Source: Copromyces sp. CBS 386.78
Lineage: Eukaryota; Ascomycota; Sordariomycetes; Sordariales; Sordariaceae
Length of the DNA: 64,000 bases
Assembly (NCBI GenBank): GCA_030685235.1
Contig: MU839210.1
Coordinates: forward strand, 61,724 to 125,723
Direction of reading: 5' to 3'
Made by a program: the position numbers and the translations under genes
The notes under the pieces: model-generated
What the model was told of the DNA's origin: nothing
Database searches by the model: none
Seen by the model: the letters and a program-made list of their open reading frames with translations, nothing else
Part shown: positions 22,958 through 35,326 of the stretch, in pieces
How the letters are laid out: the number at the start of each line of letters is the position of its first letter
How positions within the stretch are numbered: the stretch's first letter is position 1

Positions 22958-25630
22958 TCATGCAGCATGAGTCTGACGCCCATTGCCCCTATGTCCGCCT
23001 CTACCCCGGCCATGGCCACCACCTCGACCACGTCCACGTCCATGTCCATGGCCCCGATGGTTGTTGTGGCCATCGGTGCTGGAAGGTGAACCCCCTGCGG
23101 TCTCCTATCTCGAGAGGATCCCCCTCACAACTCCCTGCAACGTGGGCTTACCATCGATCAACAGGTCGTAGATACCGGTCTCCGCTCCCGTACCATGCTC
23201 CAACCACTTGGCAAGCAAGTCATTGCTTTCCTTGGGCTTGACACTATCATCTCTCGTTCCAACCGTGATATGCGCAACCCGGTTTGTGCACTTCCACTTG
23301 GGCTCCGCGGGCTCGCTGCCATCAGGGTTGACGTTCTCATCCCCAGGCTTAGGAATCAGGCGAACCACGATGGCCATGATACGGTCATCGTAAACCACAC
23401 GCTCAAGCTGGACGTCAATCTCGCCGAGCTTGCCGTCCGGAGAGTTGGGTCCTTCGAGCTCGTTGATGCGCAGATATCTATCCCAGAGCTGCGGGTTCTC
23501 CTTGGCACCAGCTTTGTGCATCAGAGTCACATGGAACTTGGGCTGGACGCGGCGTGTGCCCTGGAGCTGCTTGAAAAAGCGGGATTGCTCCGGGCCAGCA
23601 GCGGCGAACGCCCTCTCAAGAGTACTGAGCACATCCTTGGTCGTCATGTCGACGGACATGTACTCCAGCAGCCTCTTCTTCTGCTTGGGTTGTTGCTGCT
23701 GGCCGTTTTGCTTGGGCTGCTTATTGTTCTTGTTCCCACGGTCGGGGATGACGTGGCGCAAATCAGGCTTGTAGCCTTCGAGGGCATATTGGATGGCTTC
23801 GTCCATTTCTGCGGCAGAGGGAATGCTGGGCATGAACTTGGGGTACATGCGATGAAGCTCCTTAATGACAATCTCCAGGTTCTGTCTGCTTCCTACGGAG
23901 GGATCGAGGTCGATGATGTCGTCAAACTCCGAGTCAGGCTTCTGTTCTGGGTTGCATGGCTCGAAGCGGCTAATGAAGCCCTCCATGATGCCGCAAACCT
24001 TGTTCATATCCGAGGCGGCTTGGATGGTCTGATGGTTATCGCCTCGTGCAAAGACACGACCCCGGCAAACCTCGCGGACTTTGTCAAGATCGTTGTGAAC
24101 GAAGTGGAGCGCCACAAGTCGCGCGCGGGCGTGCTGAATCTTGACGTCGGTGATGAGTTGTTTACGCTCATGCTTTTGCGCGTTGTTACGGTCGGCAAAC
24201 ACGGCGGGAACACCTTCGTCGAGGATGTCGAGAAGAGCCTTGGTAAAGCGAGGCGGCCGGCCCTTACCCGTGATGTTGTCGTTTTGAACGTGACCCCAGC
24301 CAAACAGATGAGTGAGAGCAAGACCAACTGTCGTCTTTCCGCAGCCGATCGTGGCAATAGGGACCAGTATGATATCGCCTTCAACATCAGCCGCAGACGC
24401 TCCTCCTCCATACATGTTCTCAAAGTTGGCGGCATCGGAGCCCTTGAGATTCTTGAAAGCCAGGAAATCGTTGCGGAGGGCGATAATCCCGTGATTTTGG
24501 TTGTATCGCTTGGCCAGCTCCCGATCACCCTGTAGACGTTGACGAGCGTAGAGGAGGTACTCCTCGGTAATCTTTACGTGCTTCTTGAACTTGGGCGGCT
24601 TGTTTGCGATGATGGCCTTGGTGCACTCACGCCACTGTCTATACATCAGATATGGCTCTTCGAACTTGTACTTGAAGAACCAATCCTGGAACGGCTGCTG
24701 CCCAGGCTTGTAAGACATCTTGCAACGGATGACAAAGCCCTCCACATCGCGGCCATCGTGGGCGCCACTTTCAGCTACCTCCTCAAGGAAAGCCTTGACC
24801 TCGTCGATAGTATCGATGACGATCAGGCCAGTCTTGATGAAGCCCCAGTCCTCGGCGAATTTCTGAACGACAGGCGAGGGGTATGTCATGAACTCGGGGA
24901 GGTTGAGGTTCATGCCATGCAGATAAAGGCCCGCCTTGTCGGGCCCATACGCCAGAATATGCTCCTCGAAGCTGTCGTCGCAGAGCTCTGCCACGGCCGT
25001 GACATTCCGTCTCCTCAACTCCCGTGCGAGGTCGGCCTTTGTCTTGCCAATACGTGCCAACTGTTCCTCCAACCTGCGCTCGCCAGCGCTGGCATGACTG
25101 GTTTCGACATCACTACGGTCGCCAGTCGAGTGCTTGCTGCATACGAGCAGTGTGTCGTCGGCAAGACCACTGACGAAGATGATGCAGCCGTTCTCCTTCA
25201 GCGTAAGTTCGTAAGGACCCTGCGTCCTGGTCCTAATGTTTTCCCACTTAGTCTCCGTAACCTCGTCGACGTTGAAGAACTTGTCGTAGCCACGGGTGGT
25301 GATTTCTGGCGTCCCGTTCTTGTCTTTGGTGGTGAAGAGACCACGGGCATATGTCGGTAGGTCATGCTTCTTGTAGTCCCAGTCATGGAAGCGCCACGAA
25401 TCGACACGGATATGGTCGCGCGACTTGGCGACTTCGTAAGTTGTCTTTTTCACTTTGAAGCTGGTCTTTTGCTTGGCACCATTCTCGAGCCCGTTGACCA
25501 GGGTCGCAACCTCATGAACATCCTGGGCGACATAAGGGACCTTGAAGTTGTCCGCAATTTTGCTGTACTCAGTGGAAGCAGTGTATTTGGCGGCTAATGG
25601 GCCTCGGAGATCGGAGAGTGATTCGTCCAT
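22958..25630 (-). CDS. trl1: tRNA ligase (ligase-kinase-cyclic phosphodiesterase)
   Basis: This trifunctional enzyme seals exons after tRNA intron removal. In order: an adenylyltransferase domain with the KENG motif (catalytic Lys145); a polynucleotide kinase with P-loop IGCGKTT (about 428-434); a Lys/Gln-rich linker (about 634-653); and a cyclic phosphodiesterase with paired HxT motifs HVT (about 700) and HIT (about 787). The main frame stops at 23105 (841 residues, near the ~830 of the yeast enzyme). The same frame continues as an RGG-rich tail to 22958; a 57-bp GTAAGC...CAG intron (23151-23095) would remove the stop and give 871 residues. I chose the ATG at 25630, which follows a C-rich leader with CTATAAAC 78 bp upstream. 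An ATG at 26002 in the same open frame would add 124 basic residues. Confidence 0.93.
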
Positions 25631-25707
25631 GGTTGGGTTGTGTTGGGGTGATGAGGTCGTGAAGGTGCGGGCTGGCGCCAGTGGGAGCGCTGGGGGTAGT
25701 TGGGGAA

Positions 25708-25715
25708 GTTTATAG
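25708..25715 (-). promoter_or_regulatory. TATA-like box of the tRNA ligase gene
   Basis: CTATAAAC on the minus strand, about 78 bp before the ATG at 25630 and followed by a C-rich, A/C-only leader. It supports the shorter start over the ATG at 26002. Confidence 0.35.
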
Positions 25716-26002
25716 CGGGGGCGTGGAAAGAAGTTTTGGGGTGGATATAATGGCCAGAAGCTTCCGGCCTCGACCTTGCAGCGAAAGGGGTTGGTAAAGA
25801 GGGTGCTGTTCCAAAACGTAGAATTGATGTTTGAAACAGGAGCTGAATAATGATCCGAGTTGAGTGATGGAGGTAACTTTATAATGGAAAGTGATTTGAA
25901 TTTCTTTGCCGTCGCTGCTGCCTTTCGTGGGTCAAGTGTTCGGCCGAACCTTTGAACCACCTTCTGCAGGAAGGGCCGTTGATGATGTCTCGAAAACCGC
26001 AT

Positions 26003-26926
26003 CTAGGATGGAAGGAGCCCAATGGGACGAGAAAAAGGCACTACCTAGCCCTATGCAAATTCGTTAGTCACTACCACTAACAGGGAATCGCATCAGTTAA
26101 TTGCGTCTAAATTACCTTTTCGGCGACTATAATCACGAAAACGGGTTGACGACCTGGTGACCGATAGGCTGATTACAGAATGTGTGCCTTGCCGGTACAG
26201 TCATACGGTTGATAGTGGTGATATTCGTGGCGTAACTGAAGAACATCAACAAAGGGGGAAAGATCACAGACATGCGGCACTATCACAATGGGTTGCAGGA
26301 AAACACTGCTGTCGTCTCTGTATTTCGCCAAGTTGCTCTTGCAACAGCTCCACGTTGTTGACGCATGTGACGTCCATGGATCGCACGCTCGCATATTGTA
26401 CACTACCTACGTATTCCTCTATACCTGATCGACGTTACCACCCAGGCTCAATCCACTCAGAACCATCAATTTGATTCCCTTCTCTACCTTACCTTCCAAT
26501 AAAATTTACTGGTTGCGGATGAAATGTCCTGTCTTCTCCGGTGTGAGGAGAGCCCTACAGTATTTCAAGGATGACTTCAGGGTTCGGGTTAGCTACTGTA
26601 GGGTGAAGTGGGTTTGACCGGCGGGGGTTGCAGTCGCTGTGCCGGACTGCCGGTGCGTCACACGCCGAAAGGAAGACACGAAGAGGGGCCAGGGCAGGGG
26701 TTCGCAGGAGCACCGCTAGGATTCGATTGGAGCGCCCCGCATTGGCTTGACATGTCTCCACTAAAATTTTGTCCACAGGTCTCGCCCAAGTTCGTCCGTC
26801 TGTCTGTTTGACTTCGATTCCCAGTCCGCGTAGCTGCCCTGTACTTGTCTTCACCAAAACCTAGGCTCTATCTTGATACCCGTGAACCGCCAGCTCCCTC
26901 TCGAAGAACGAAATATACCGACCAGA
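26003..26926. other. Divergent intergenic region
   Basis: Between the tRNA ligase (minus) and the ankyrin gene (plus). Likely holds both promoters. No other gene seen. Confidence 0.5.
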
Positions 26927-27553
26927 ATGTCCAACCCATATCTTCTTGCCGCCGACAGCCCGGATGCGTGCATCGCGCTCCTTCGCGAGAACCCCTCCCT
27001 CGCCTCGGGTCAGGACGAGCACGGCTACTCCCTCATCCACGCCGCGGCCAGCTACAACCACCTCGACCTCTTGCGCACTCTTGTCAGCGAATTCAACGTC
27101 CCAGTGGACCTCAAGGACGAGGATGGCGAGACAGCGCTCTTTGTCGTCGAGACCGTCGCCGCTGCCAAGGTCCTGGTCGAGGAGCTCAAGCTGGACATCA
27201 CCACCGTGAACGACGAGGGTCAGACTGCGTGCGAGAAGATCGAGGCCGAGGAGGATTATCCTGAGGTCGCAGAATACCTCAGGGGTCTGGAGGGCGAGGC
27301 CAACAACAACATCTCCATCACGGTCAATGGCACGACAAACGGAACCACGCCAGCGGACCTCCCCCCTGCCCCCGAGGGCCTACAAGTGCAGATCGGTACA
27401 ATGAACGAGGCGGAGGATGCTGGAGAGCCGGATCCCGAGTTCCGCAGGCGGATTGAAGAGCTTGCCTCGAGAGAGGATTTTGAGACTGTCGAGGGACAGG
27501 CGGCGTTGCGCCAGTTGGTCGAGGATGCCATCCTAGGACCCAGACAGGAATGA
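26927..27553 (+). CDS. Small ankyrin-repeat protein
   Basis: One exon of 208 residues. The ATG at 26927 is the first real ATG in the frame; upstream there is only a TTG. Three ankyrin-type repeats fill about residues 1-120: SPDACIALLRENPSLAS, then DEHGYSLIHAAASYNHLDLLRTLV, then DEDGETALFVVETVAAAKVLVEEL with NDEGQTACEKIEAEEDYPEVAEYL. The C-terminal third is acidic. The size and the acidic tail resemble yeast YCR051W and its fission yeast counterpart, whose function is unknown. It ends only 32 bp from the stop of the convergent RNase P subunit gene, so their 3' UTRs must overlap. Confidence 0.85.
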   Translation: MSNPYLLAADSPDACIALLRENPSLASGQDEHGYSLIHAAASYNHLDLLRTLVSEFNVPVDLKDEDGETALFVVETVAAAKVLVEELKLDITTVNDEGQTACEKIEAEEDYPEVAEYLRGLEGEANNNISITVNGTTNGTTPADLPPAPEGLQVQIGTMNEAEDAGEPDPEFRRRIEELASREDFETVEGQAALRQLVEDAILGPRQE

Positions 27554-27585
27554 GACATTTCGCCGGAAATGCCAACAAGAACTTT

Positions 27586-28950
27586 TCACTCATGGCTCTT
27601 GATCTCCCACATTACATATTCCCCCGACGCTCCTTGGGGCCGGAAAAGAGCAACCTCAGAGTTGTCCCCTGCCATGCCCTTGGAGAACGTCGTCGTACTG
27701 AACGAGAACCACGTTTTTGAGGGCAGCCCGGCAACGAGATCGAGGAGCGTCTGTCGACACCAAGACGGCACAAGGAAACCCTGCCAAGTGACCTTGCATA
27801 TTTTGCTTTGCTGGCCGTCGCCAGGGACCTGGTATCGGCAAAGATACGGATCGATCTGGTCGCCCACCTGAACCCGGGGGCTCTGCAGTCGGACGAGTGA
27901 TAGCCACTCGTAGAGATCAGTGGAGAAGTATTCGAGTTCGTTTCTGCCCTCAGGTCCGATTGCGTCAACCGGAGGCATCAAGGTCGGCAGGACGGCGTCG
28001 ATGTTTTGCAGGACACTGGGTTCTGCAGTACAGTTGGTCGGATAATGTGGGGCGAAGGGATCGGGATTGGGGACTAAAGTGACGTTAGTGGGTGTGCCGT
28101 AGGTCAAGTAATGGAGGAGTTACTCACCGGTGGAAGAAAGATTGCAGAATAGCCAAGTGACTGGTGTACCCAAAGCGTTCTTGCTCGCATAGATCAGTCT
28201 ATCAAATCCCTTTTTACCTGGGACCATGGATGGACTGGTGAGGTCGACCTCAACGACTGTGATTCATGGCCTAGTTAGTAACCAGCCAGTTCAACGAGTA
28301 CACCAGAGAGAAGAGACTTACCCCACCGCGGCTTCAAGCCACGCTTTCCCTTCACTCCGTCAGGCTTGCCAACAAGGCCTGCCCGTTCGTATGCTTCCTT
28401 GTCTAAAAACAATGTCAAGATGCCTGCATCATTGTGTTAGCAGTGTATACATTGTAGTCTTCATTTGTGGATCTTTTTTTTTGTGCTTGCCGTTTCTAAG
28501 TGTAAACACGTTGTCGACCCCTTTTCTGCCTTCTGACAGCATCATAATATCCCCTAATATATGATTTGTTAGCTTCGGCTACCTCTCGTTTTCCAATAAT
28601 GATGAGCCCTACCCTTCTTGATGTACTCAGCATAGAAGTCACCAGAGAAGATGTCGTGCAAGGACATAACTACACGCTTGAACTCTGGTGCTGCCTTTTC
28701 ATTCAAAATCTTCTGAACAACATCGAAAGCTTCTTGAGGAATGATGAGTTCGGCCTGGGAGAAAATGTTAGTGAATATTTTTCAACCCTAAGAAGAAATG
28801 ACTTACCCTGTTAATGAAGTCCTGGCCGGCAACCGTTGACCATGGTTTGCTTTTGGTTGGTGGCTGATTAGGATCCAGATGGCCCATTACTCCGTACGTG
28901 ACGAAGCATTTTGACGCCTGGTAGACCGAAGGGGTCGGAAAAGACAACAT
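27586..28950 (-). CDS. RNase P/MRP 40-kDa subunit (Rpp40 family)
   Basis: Five exons (28950-28807, 28754-28613, 28423-28322, 28256-28128, 28073-27586) give 334 residues, all phases consistent. RNase P trims the 5' leader of pre-tRNA and RNase MRP cuts pre-rRNA. Family features in order: CFVTYG and KPWS near the N terminus, a junction reading ILTLFLDKEAYERAGL at about residue 97, VVEVDLTSPSMVPGKKGFDRL, and DLYEWLSLVRLQSPRV...DQIDPYLCRYQVP, the last being the most diagnostic. The family is patchy in fungi and absent from budding yeast under this name. Intron 2 (about 190 bp) is long for this window. It is divergent from trm11. Confidence 0.82.
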
Positions 28951-29446
28951 GATGATAGTGATTTGGTATTAAAACGCTGCCGTATGGATCGCCGATACTC
29001 CTGTTGTTGTGCTTCAAGACGACCAAAGCTGCGATTCATGTGCTGTATGGAGCCAAGCAGCTCAACTGTAGTGGAAATTGAAAACCTGGGGTATGGATTG
29101 TACCCCTGCCGTAGAACAAAGCAACGCAAGACCCACCTTGAAATGGCAGACCACCACTCACAGCCCTACCACATCTGCAAGTCAGGGACCTTATCAATGC
29201 AAACACACCACATTAAAGATCAAACCGTACACCCTCCTGCATGTGTTTTTGAGCAACTTCAACTTCAACTCGTGACAAAATCTCACTGATACAACGAAAA
29301 CCATTGGAGTAAAGCATCATTTTGTAACACGGCATACGGAAGGCCCTTATCTTGGTTACATCCTTTCTCAGCACAGAATGGGCCGTACATGAACAGCCGA
29401 CAATCCTAACAACCTTCTTCACCATCACCAGATTCCGGTCCTCAAA
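28951..29446. promoter_or_regulatory. Shared promoter region, Rpp40-like gene and trm11
   Basis: 496 bp between two divergent start codons, both for RNA-processing proteins. I cannot assign specific factor sites. Confidence 0.5.
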
Positions 29447-31041
29447 ATGCCCGAAATGGAATATCTCGTCCGTTTCTCCCAGTCTCATGAGACGTTTCGT
29501 CTCCCCGAGCTCGAGGCCCTAGCAATAGTAGAAGGCATCGACCTCAAGGTCATCTCATACAGCCTAGAGGTAGGTTTCTTCAAACATCACTCTCCAAATC
29601 GGGAGACGACGTTCTTCCCACACTCACTTGATCCCTTCCCGCTCCTGAAACAACTATTAACTCACATCCCCGTCTCCTTGAACCACATAACTAACACACC
29701 TCCTAGTCCCCCTTCTGCATAATCTCCCTCCCATCCCCTCTCGACGCCAAGCGCCTCATCACCCGCTCCATCCTCGTAATCTCCATCCACGAGCTCTGGG
29801 GCCACGGCGCCACTCTCCCGGACGTCCACGCCTCAGTCCGCTCGCGCACCGAGCCGCTCTGGTCCCAATACCTCTCCTGCTCCTTTAAATTCACCATCGA
29901 CTCGTACCAAGGCAGCCGCACCAACGACGAAAAACTCTCCATCATCAACTCCTTTGCCTATCTCGGGTTCGCGGGTCCCATCAAGATGCGCAACCCAGAC
30001 GAGGAATTCATTTTGTTTGAGGATTGGCCGTGGAACTCTACGCCTCTGGGTATCGAAAATCCCAAGTATTTCTATTTTGGAAGACATTTGGGAACTTCAG
30101 CTAGGGAGACTCTCCCCAAGAAGTTGGACTTGAAGAAGAGGAGGTATATCAGTACTACCAGCATGGACGCTGAGCTGGCGCTGGTGACAGCCAACATTGC
30201 GCTTGCGGGTCCCGGGAAATTGGTCTACGACCCGTTTGTCGGGACCGGTTCCTTCCCAATTGCGTGCGCGCAGTTTGGGGCGCTGACGTTTGGGTCGGAC
30301 ATTGACGGACGGTCGATCCGCGGTGACGAGAAGAAGAGGACGTTGAGGGGCAACTTTGAGCAATATGGCTTGACGAGCTGTTTGGGTGGGATGTTCACTG
30401 CCGACCTAACCAACACCCCAATCCGCAAAGCCACCCTTAGCACAGAAAAGAATGACGGGGTGATGGGGAGGATCTTCGACGCAGTAGTGTGCGACCCGCC
30501 CTACGGGGTGCGCGAGGGATTAAAGGTCCTGGGCGTCAAGGACCCGGAGAAGTGCCCGTGGGTGATCCCCAAGGGCATGGAGATGTACAAGGACCCGGAT
30601 TTCATCCCGCCCCGGAAGCCGTACAGCTTCTTGTTGATGTTGGATGACATCCTGCAGTTCTCGGCGCAGACGCTGGTGGATGGTGGACGGCTGTCGTTCT
30701 GGATGCCGACGGCAAATGATCAGGATCAGGAGATTCCGGTACCGCAGCATCCTTATATGGAGGTTGTTGCTGTTTGCGTGCAGGACTTTAACAAATGTGA
30801 GTTGGCAGATTCCTCTCCTCTTGATCGGTTGACGATGACACCTGTTTGCAGAGTACTGACTTTATCTGTTTTAGGGTCCCGACGACTAATAACATACAGC
30901 CGTGTTCCCGACGCCGAAGTCGAGCCTGCGGCCATCAAGGCATACGAGCAGGCCAAGGCAGAACGGGCCGTTGAAGAAGGCAAGACGGCGGACGACCTGA
31001 ACCCCTTCCGCAACGCCTACTTTAAGGGGTTCAAGAACTGA
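29447..31041 (+). CDS. trm11: tRNA guanosine-N2 methyltransferase, catalytic subunit
   Basis: Three exons (29447-29569, 29707-30796, 30875-31041) give 459 residues, near the 433 of the yeast protein. Trm11, with Trm112, forms m2G10 in tRNA. The N-terminal ~180 residues are the THUMP-like part, starting MPEMEYLVRFSQSHETFRLPELEAL, the usual beginning of this family. The methyltransferase domain has the SAM loop DPFVGTGSF (216-224), the acidic SDID, and the catalytic VVCDPPYG (DPPY at 304-307) that flips and methylates the base. The last intron restores NKWSRRLITYSR, typical of the family C terminus. It pairs with the Rpp40-like gene across a 496-bp divergent promoter. Confidence 0.95.
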
Positions 31042-31840
31042 TTCACACACATGTCAACACTGTCTTGCCAGCCACCTTGTTGCACATGGGTACGCATTTA
31101 TATACACACCTCACATATATGTGTACGTTCTTCCAGTCATGTTCCACAATAGATACCCCCTAAGAATTCAGACATGTACAAGAAATGAGTCGTTGCAGCG
31201 CGTACACCTAACATTTTGCGAATCCTGTTCGGATTGGCGCCCGTCCATTCACCTTTAGTCCCCGTCCATGCAGGCACTACGCCTTATACGCCACTCATCC
31301 ACTCTGACGTCTAATAAGAGCCTCATCATGCCTTGTGGGACTAAAACCCCGACCTTGTTACCCCCTGACCCTTTGCTGAGTCCTCACAACAATGCGTGAG
31401 TGGTGTGTGTGCATGTAAGTAGTCTTTCCTCATGCGTCTCTGTTGCCCGTCAAAAAAGGATTGCGCTCATGCCCCCTGAAAGAAATCCCCAACATGTCGA
31501 AGAAATAACAACTGATATCAAACCCGAATCCCAAAACAAATAAGCAATAACAGCAACATAAGAAGCAAATGACAGCGTGTGATGGTATGAAAAAGAAAGA
31601 GCCGACCAATGCAAATAAGAACCCACCATGACTTGAGTCAATCGCAGCCTTGTTCGCGGATGGGTTGTTTCCGGGAATTAATTCCATCCTTCCCGCCTAA
31701 AGCCACGTTTTCTCTGGGCTTGATTTATGTCTCTGGGCCATGTCCCGGAGACCAAATTCCCCGAGGGCCCGAGTCGGTTTCAGCCCTATCGAGAGCCGCG
31801 GAATATTGCCGACCTTCCGATGTGACGTTCCTGCGTCGTC
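31042..31840. other. Intergenic, between convergent genes
   Basis: 3' sides of trm11 and gid4. No gene, repeat or RNA gene seen. Confidence 0.5.
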
Positions 31841-33202
31841 TCATCTGAACTCCATTGCGCCAAAGCACCCTCTATCCTCAACGGGATTTAGTTCTAATTG
31901 TTGGAACCTGCGATCGAAGACACACCGTTAGCAGCAGCCCTCGCACACTTCACAGACTAGAAACAAGGGAGATGGGCTTACTTTTCACTCTTGCTGTGAA
32001 AGTAGATTCCTTCAATTTTCCCATGAATCTGGTTGAAGCAGATGTAGTAGAAGCCCTCAAAGCTGGCCCCGTTGATGGTTTTAACACGGTGGTTTGGGAC
32101 CAAAAACTGCTCTTTCCATCGCATGAAAATGTTCTCCTTCTGTGCCGGATCCCTAATCTGAATGCCGCCCCTTGGCGCGGCTTTGGCGTAAGGTCTGAAC
32201 GCGACGGGAAACTTTTTCCAATGATTGATATCGATCTTGTCATTTGCTCCCCAATGCGGATGTTGAGTGATGAAGCTGTAATGCGGGCCGATGATTTCGC
32301 CTTCAAAATATGTCGTCAAAGTCGGGTGGGTATCAGTAAGACCTGGACAAAGCGGCTCCCGGTCAGCATATTTCGTCCCGTTGCTTTTGCCTTTTAGGTT
32401 GTAACACATGAAGAGCTGCCTCCCGCTACGTACCCTGAATCCGCAGATAGCCGCATAAGAAGGACTCGCGGAGATCAACATGCTTGATTTCCACTTCCAC
32501 GTCATATCGTGACCTCTCCGACTTTTGCATCCCTGAGAATTTACTGCCTGGGCGAAGATAGGATGAAGGCGTGGACGGTATCAATCTTGTCTGGCAGTAC
32601 TCGTAGCTGAGCCCTGCGAGTCCATAGTCGTTCACCCAAGCCGCGTCATTGCCAGTCAAATCGACGTCGTCTACTTGACCAAGAGTTGTAGCACTCGGCG
32701 CAACAAGCTCATCATCTTGTTTTCGACTCCGGATAAGCCCATGTGTCGAGAATGGCCGTATGTTCGACGTTATAGTTGGCCCTCTGTTCGCCGTAGTAAT
32801 TGGTCCTCTGGCCGTCGTGATGGTGCGGTTGGCTTGTTCGACATGGACAGCATGTGCGGAGTCACTAGCGGCCCCGGAAGCTTCGTCGTCAGTCTCGGTC
32901 CGCTGCTTGTGGGCCTCATCTGCGTCTCGGCGGGCGTCCCGCATGCGTTCGGTCCCATGATCCATATCCACATTACGGTTCAACTCCGATTGACTTTCCG
33001 GGGACAATACGGCCGGCCCCGGTCTTTCGGTATCATCAGCCGTGCTTGGTGCTGATATCGTGGGTGCCATGGGCGGTGTGGGATAGTGGTGGTGTGGCTG
33101 CGAGTGCATTTGGGAGTCATCAGTATCAGGACATGATGGAAATGGGAACGGGCGTGGCGATAGGGGATCGATTGCGTCGTTTGGAGGGGAAGCCCGAGGC
33201 AT
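31841..33202 (-). CDS. gid4: GID ubiquitin-ligase substrate receptor Gid4 (Vid24)
   Basis: Three exons (33202-32434, 32342-31982, 31907-31841) give 398 residues. Gid4 binds Pro/N-degrons and brings gluconeogenic enzymes to the GID E3 ligase when glucose returns. The first ~210 residues are Pro/Ser/Asp-rich and disordered, longer than in human GID4. The beta-barrel receptor follows: [65 protein letters not shown], and the end EGFYYICFNQ...GIYFHSKSEKFQQLEL. The last exon (FQQLEL...GCFGAMEFR) completes the barrel and fixes the third splice. The ATG at 33202 is used because the frame upstream has only TTG. Confidence 0.93.
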
Positions 33203-35326
33203 GCTGGGCTTGTATGAATCGATTTGGTATCTTGATATCAATCTGAACAGGCGCCCAAGCTTCTATGCAATGTGGATTGCTGTGCTGATTGCGGGACGGA
33301 TGCGATGCGTCGGCAGGCGTGACACACTGTCCTGCGTCTCGGTGTCTCTTGCGCGGGTGGAGTACGGGCTTCTGCGGATGATGCAGTGGAAATGTCGATG
33401 ACAGCGGCAGGTGGGGATGACAAAGAGTCGAGCGGGAGATGTGATCTCTGCGAAAGCGTCTGGATGTCGATGTGGGAGCTTGTAAGTGTAGTTAGATCCC
33501 CAGGCTTGAACCAAGCGACAGACGTTCCCGGGCCCAACCAATATCGTGACGGGGGTGACTGTAGTGCGACCTGACCGTCACTACCGCCAAACAACCTTGA
33601 TGGCGGGAATGATGTGTGAGTGGAGGACCAGGGCCCCTTTTAGTACAGCTGAAGTCTGAAGTGGATTAGGTCGACTGGAATCCGGTCCGCGGTGCCAGTG
33701 TGTCTGTAGCGTAGTGTGTATGCAGACGTGTAGCGCTCCGCCACTCAAGTCGCAAGAACGAACAGGTCTTACAGGCAAGACGGAGCAATCGAGCAGGAAG
33801 GAGACAGAAGCGCCGGCAGGTTGACTTGTTGTGTTCGTTGTTGTTGCGGATTGGCTCGATCACTGGGCAACAAAAACTGAAGGACCTCGGGCTTCGAAAT
33901 CCCAAAGAAGGAAAATGTCAAGCAATGTCCAAAAAAATGTGCGAGATGCGAAACCAGGTGGCAGGTGACAGCGGGAAGAGATATTGCTGAGCAGCCAGTT
34001 TGGTAGGTGCGGTAGCAATGAGATGCAGCTTATAATAGTCGCGGGAAAGAAAGATGAGGGCAATGACGATTTTCTGGGTCGAGTGATGGCGCTCTGCCGT
34101 CAACGTCAAAGTATCGCTCTAGCAAGACTCCCTCGGACTCCTGCCCTCCTCCGCCTTGTTAGTGGGCACTACGATGGTCCCTAGGTCCGCTCCCACTTTT
34201 CCACTTTGGATAGCCCGTGATGAGGGTGGCAGGTGAGTGGGTGGGTGACGGGCACCTCTCCTCAGACAAAGGTGAAAAGCTGGCTGGCGGTATCGGCCTC
34301 CCACACTTCCCATGTCGCTTGCAATTGTACCTCTCGGCGCCAAAACAACACACATGTAAGCATGCGATGCAGCTGCCACCCGCGTACGCCGTGATGCCAA
34401 GCGGGTTGAATTGTTGACTGTGCGCTGCGGGATTGGGAGAAGCTCTACCGAGCCAAAGAGGTGTCCAACGGACTTCAGGGGTTCGATAGAGCTTTATCGC
34501 TGTGGGGACCCTTCACGTCAGTAGCCCCAGGGGCACCGAGGTAACTTCTAAGCTTCTCCTCCCGATCCGTTGCACATGCCGTCCGTCGGTGATAAAAGGG
34601 CACCGGGCTAGATCGAATCCTCGACGTATTTGTACTTCTTGAATTAACCATAGGCTGGAGCCATTTCGCATTGGGTCTGTCTCGGAAGGAAAGTCTAGCC
34701 CGCGATACTCGACAAGCGTGCGGACTGCGGTTGCACAGCATAGCCGATCAACGGCCAATAACAGCCCAGCAACATAGTCGGAAAGTTGGATTGATTAACT
34801 TTCTCACCTCGACATGCCCTGTACGGGCCTTCTTACTGCTATATAGTTGGTAGCCCAACCTTGTCATAATCAATCGTGATTCATCCTTAGGCATGCCAGG
34901 TGTGTCTGTCAAAGTATGAATCGGATTTGCCCTGCGAAATCTGTATAGCGGCATGCCTCTGATTTGCTTTGTGGTGAGCTGGTGGTGTTCCAACAATCGG
35001 AACACTCGATCTCCGCCTGGAAACTGCATCGTATACCTTGCCTCACTCCGCTTGGTTGGTAAATGTCAATGGCTGACGCATGGAAGCGGCCATGGTGTTT
35101 CTCGGGTTCGGGGAGCAGTGGAGCGGTTGGTCGATACTGGTATTGTAGACGATTATGCCAGTCCTTAAATTCCTTGTTAAACCCAGTTTTAAGAAACCCG
35201 TCTGCGCCGCTAATAGATACAAAAGAACGCCTTCAGAAAACGCCACATTATGCCACAAGAACCTCTCCTTTCGTCGCTTGAGGATGGATATCAAACTCGG
35301 GGTACTCGATCGTGTCGGCGAGGCGA
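33203..35326. other. Intergenic, about 2.1 kb
   Basis: Promoter side of gid4 and 3' side of the Mago gene. Only short overlapping frames on both strands; I recognise none. Confidence 0.5.

Noticed and set aside
23195..24535. 446-codon plus-strand frame
   Set aside because: Exactly antisense to the tRNA ligase frame; Leu/Val/Gly-rich shadow of a codon-biased gene.
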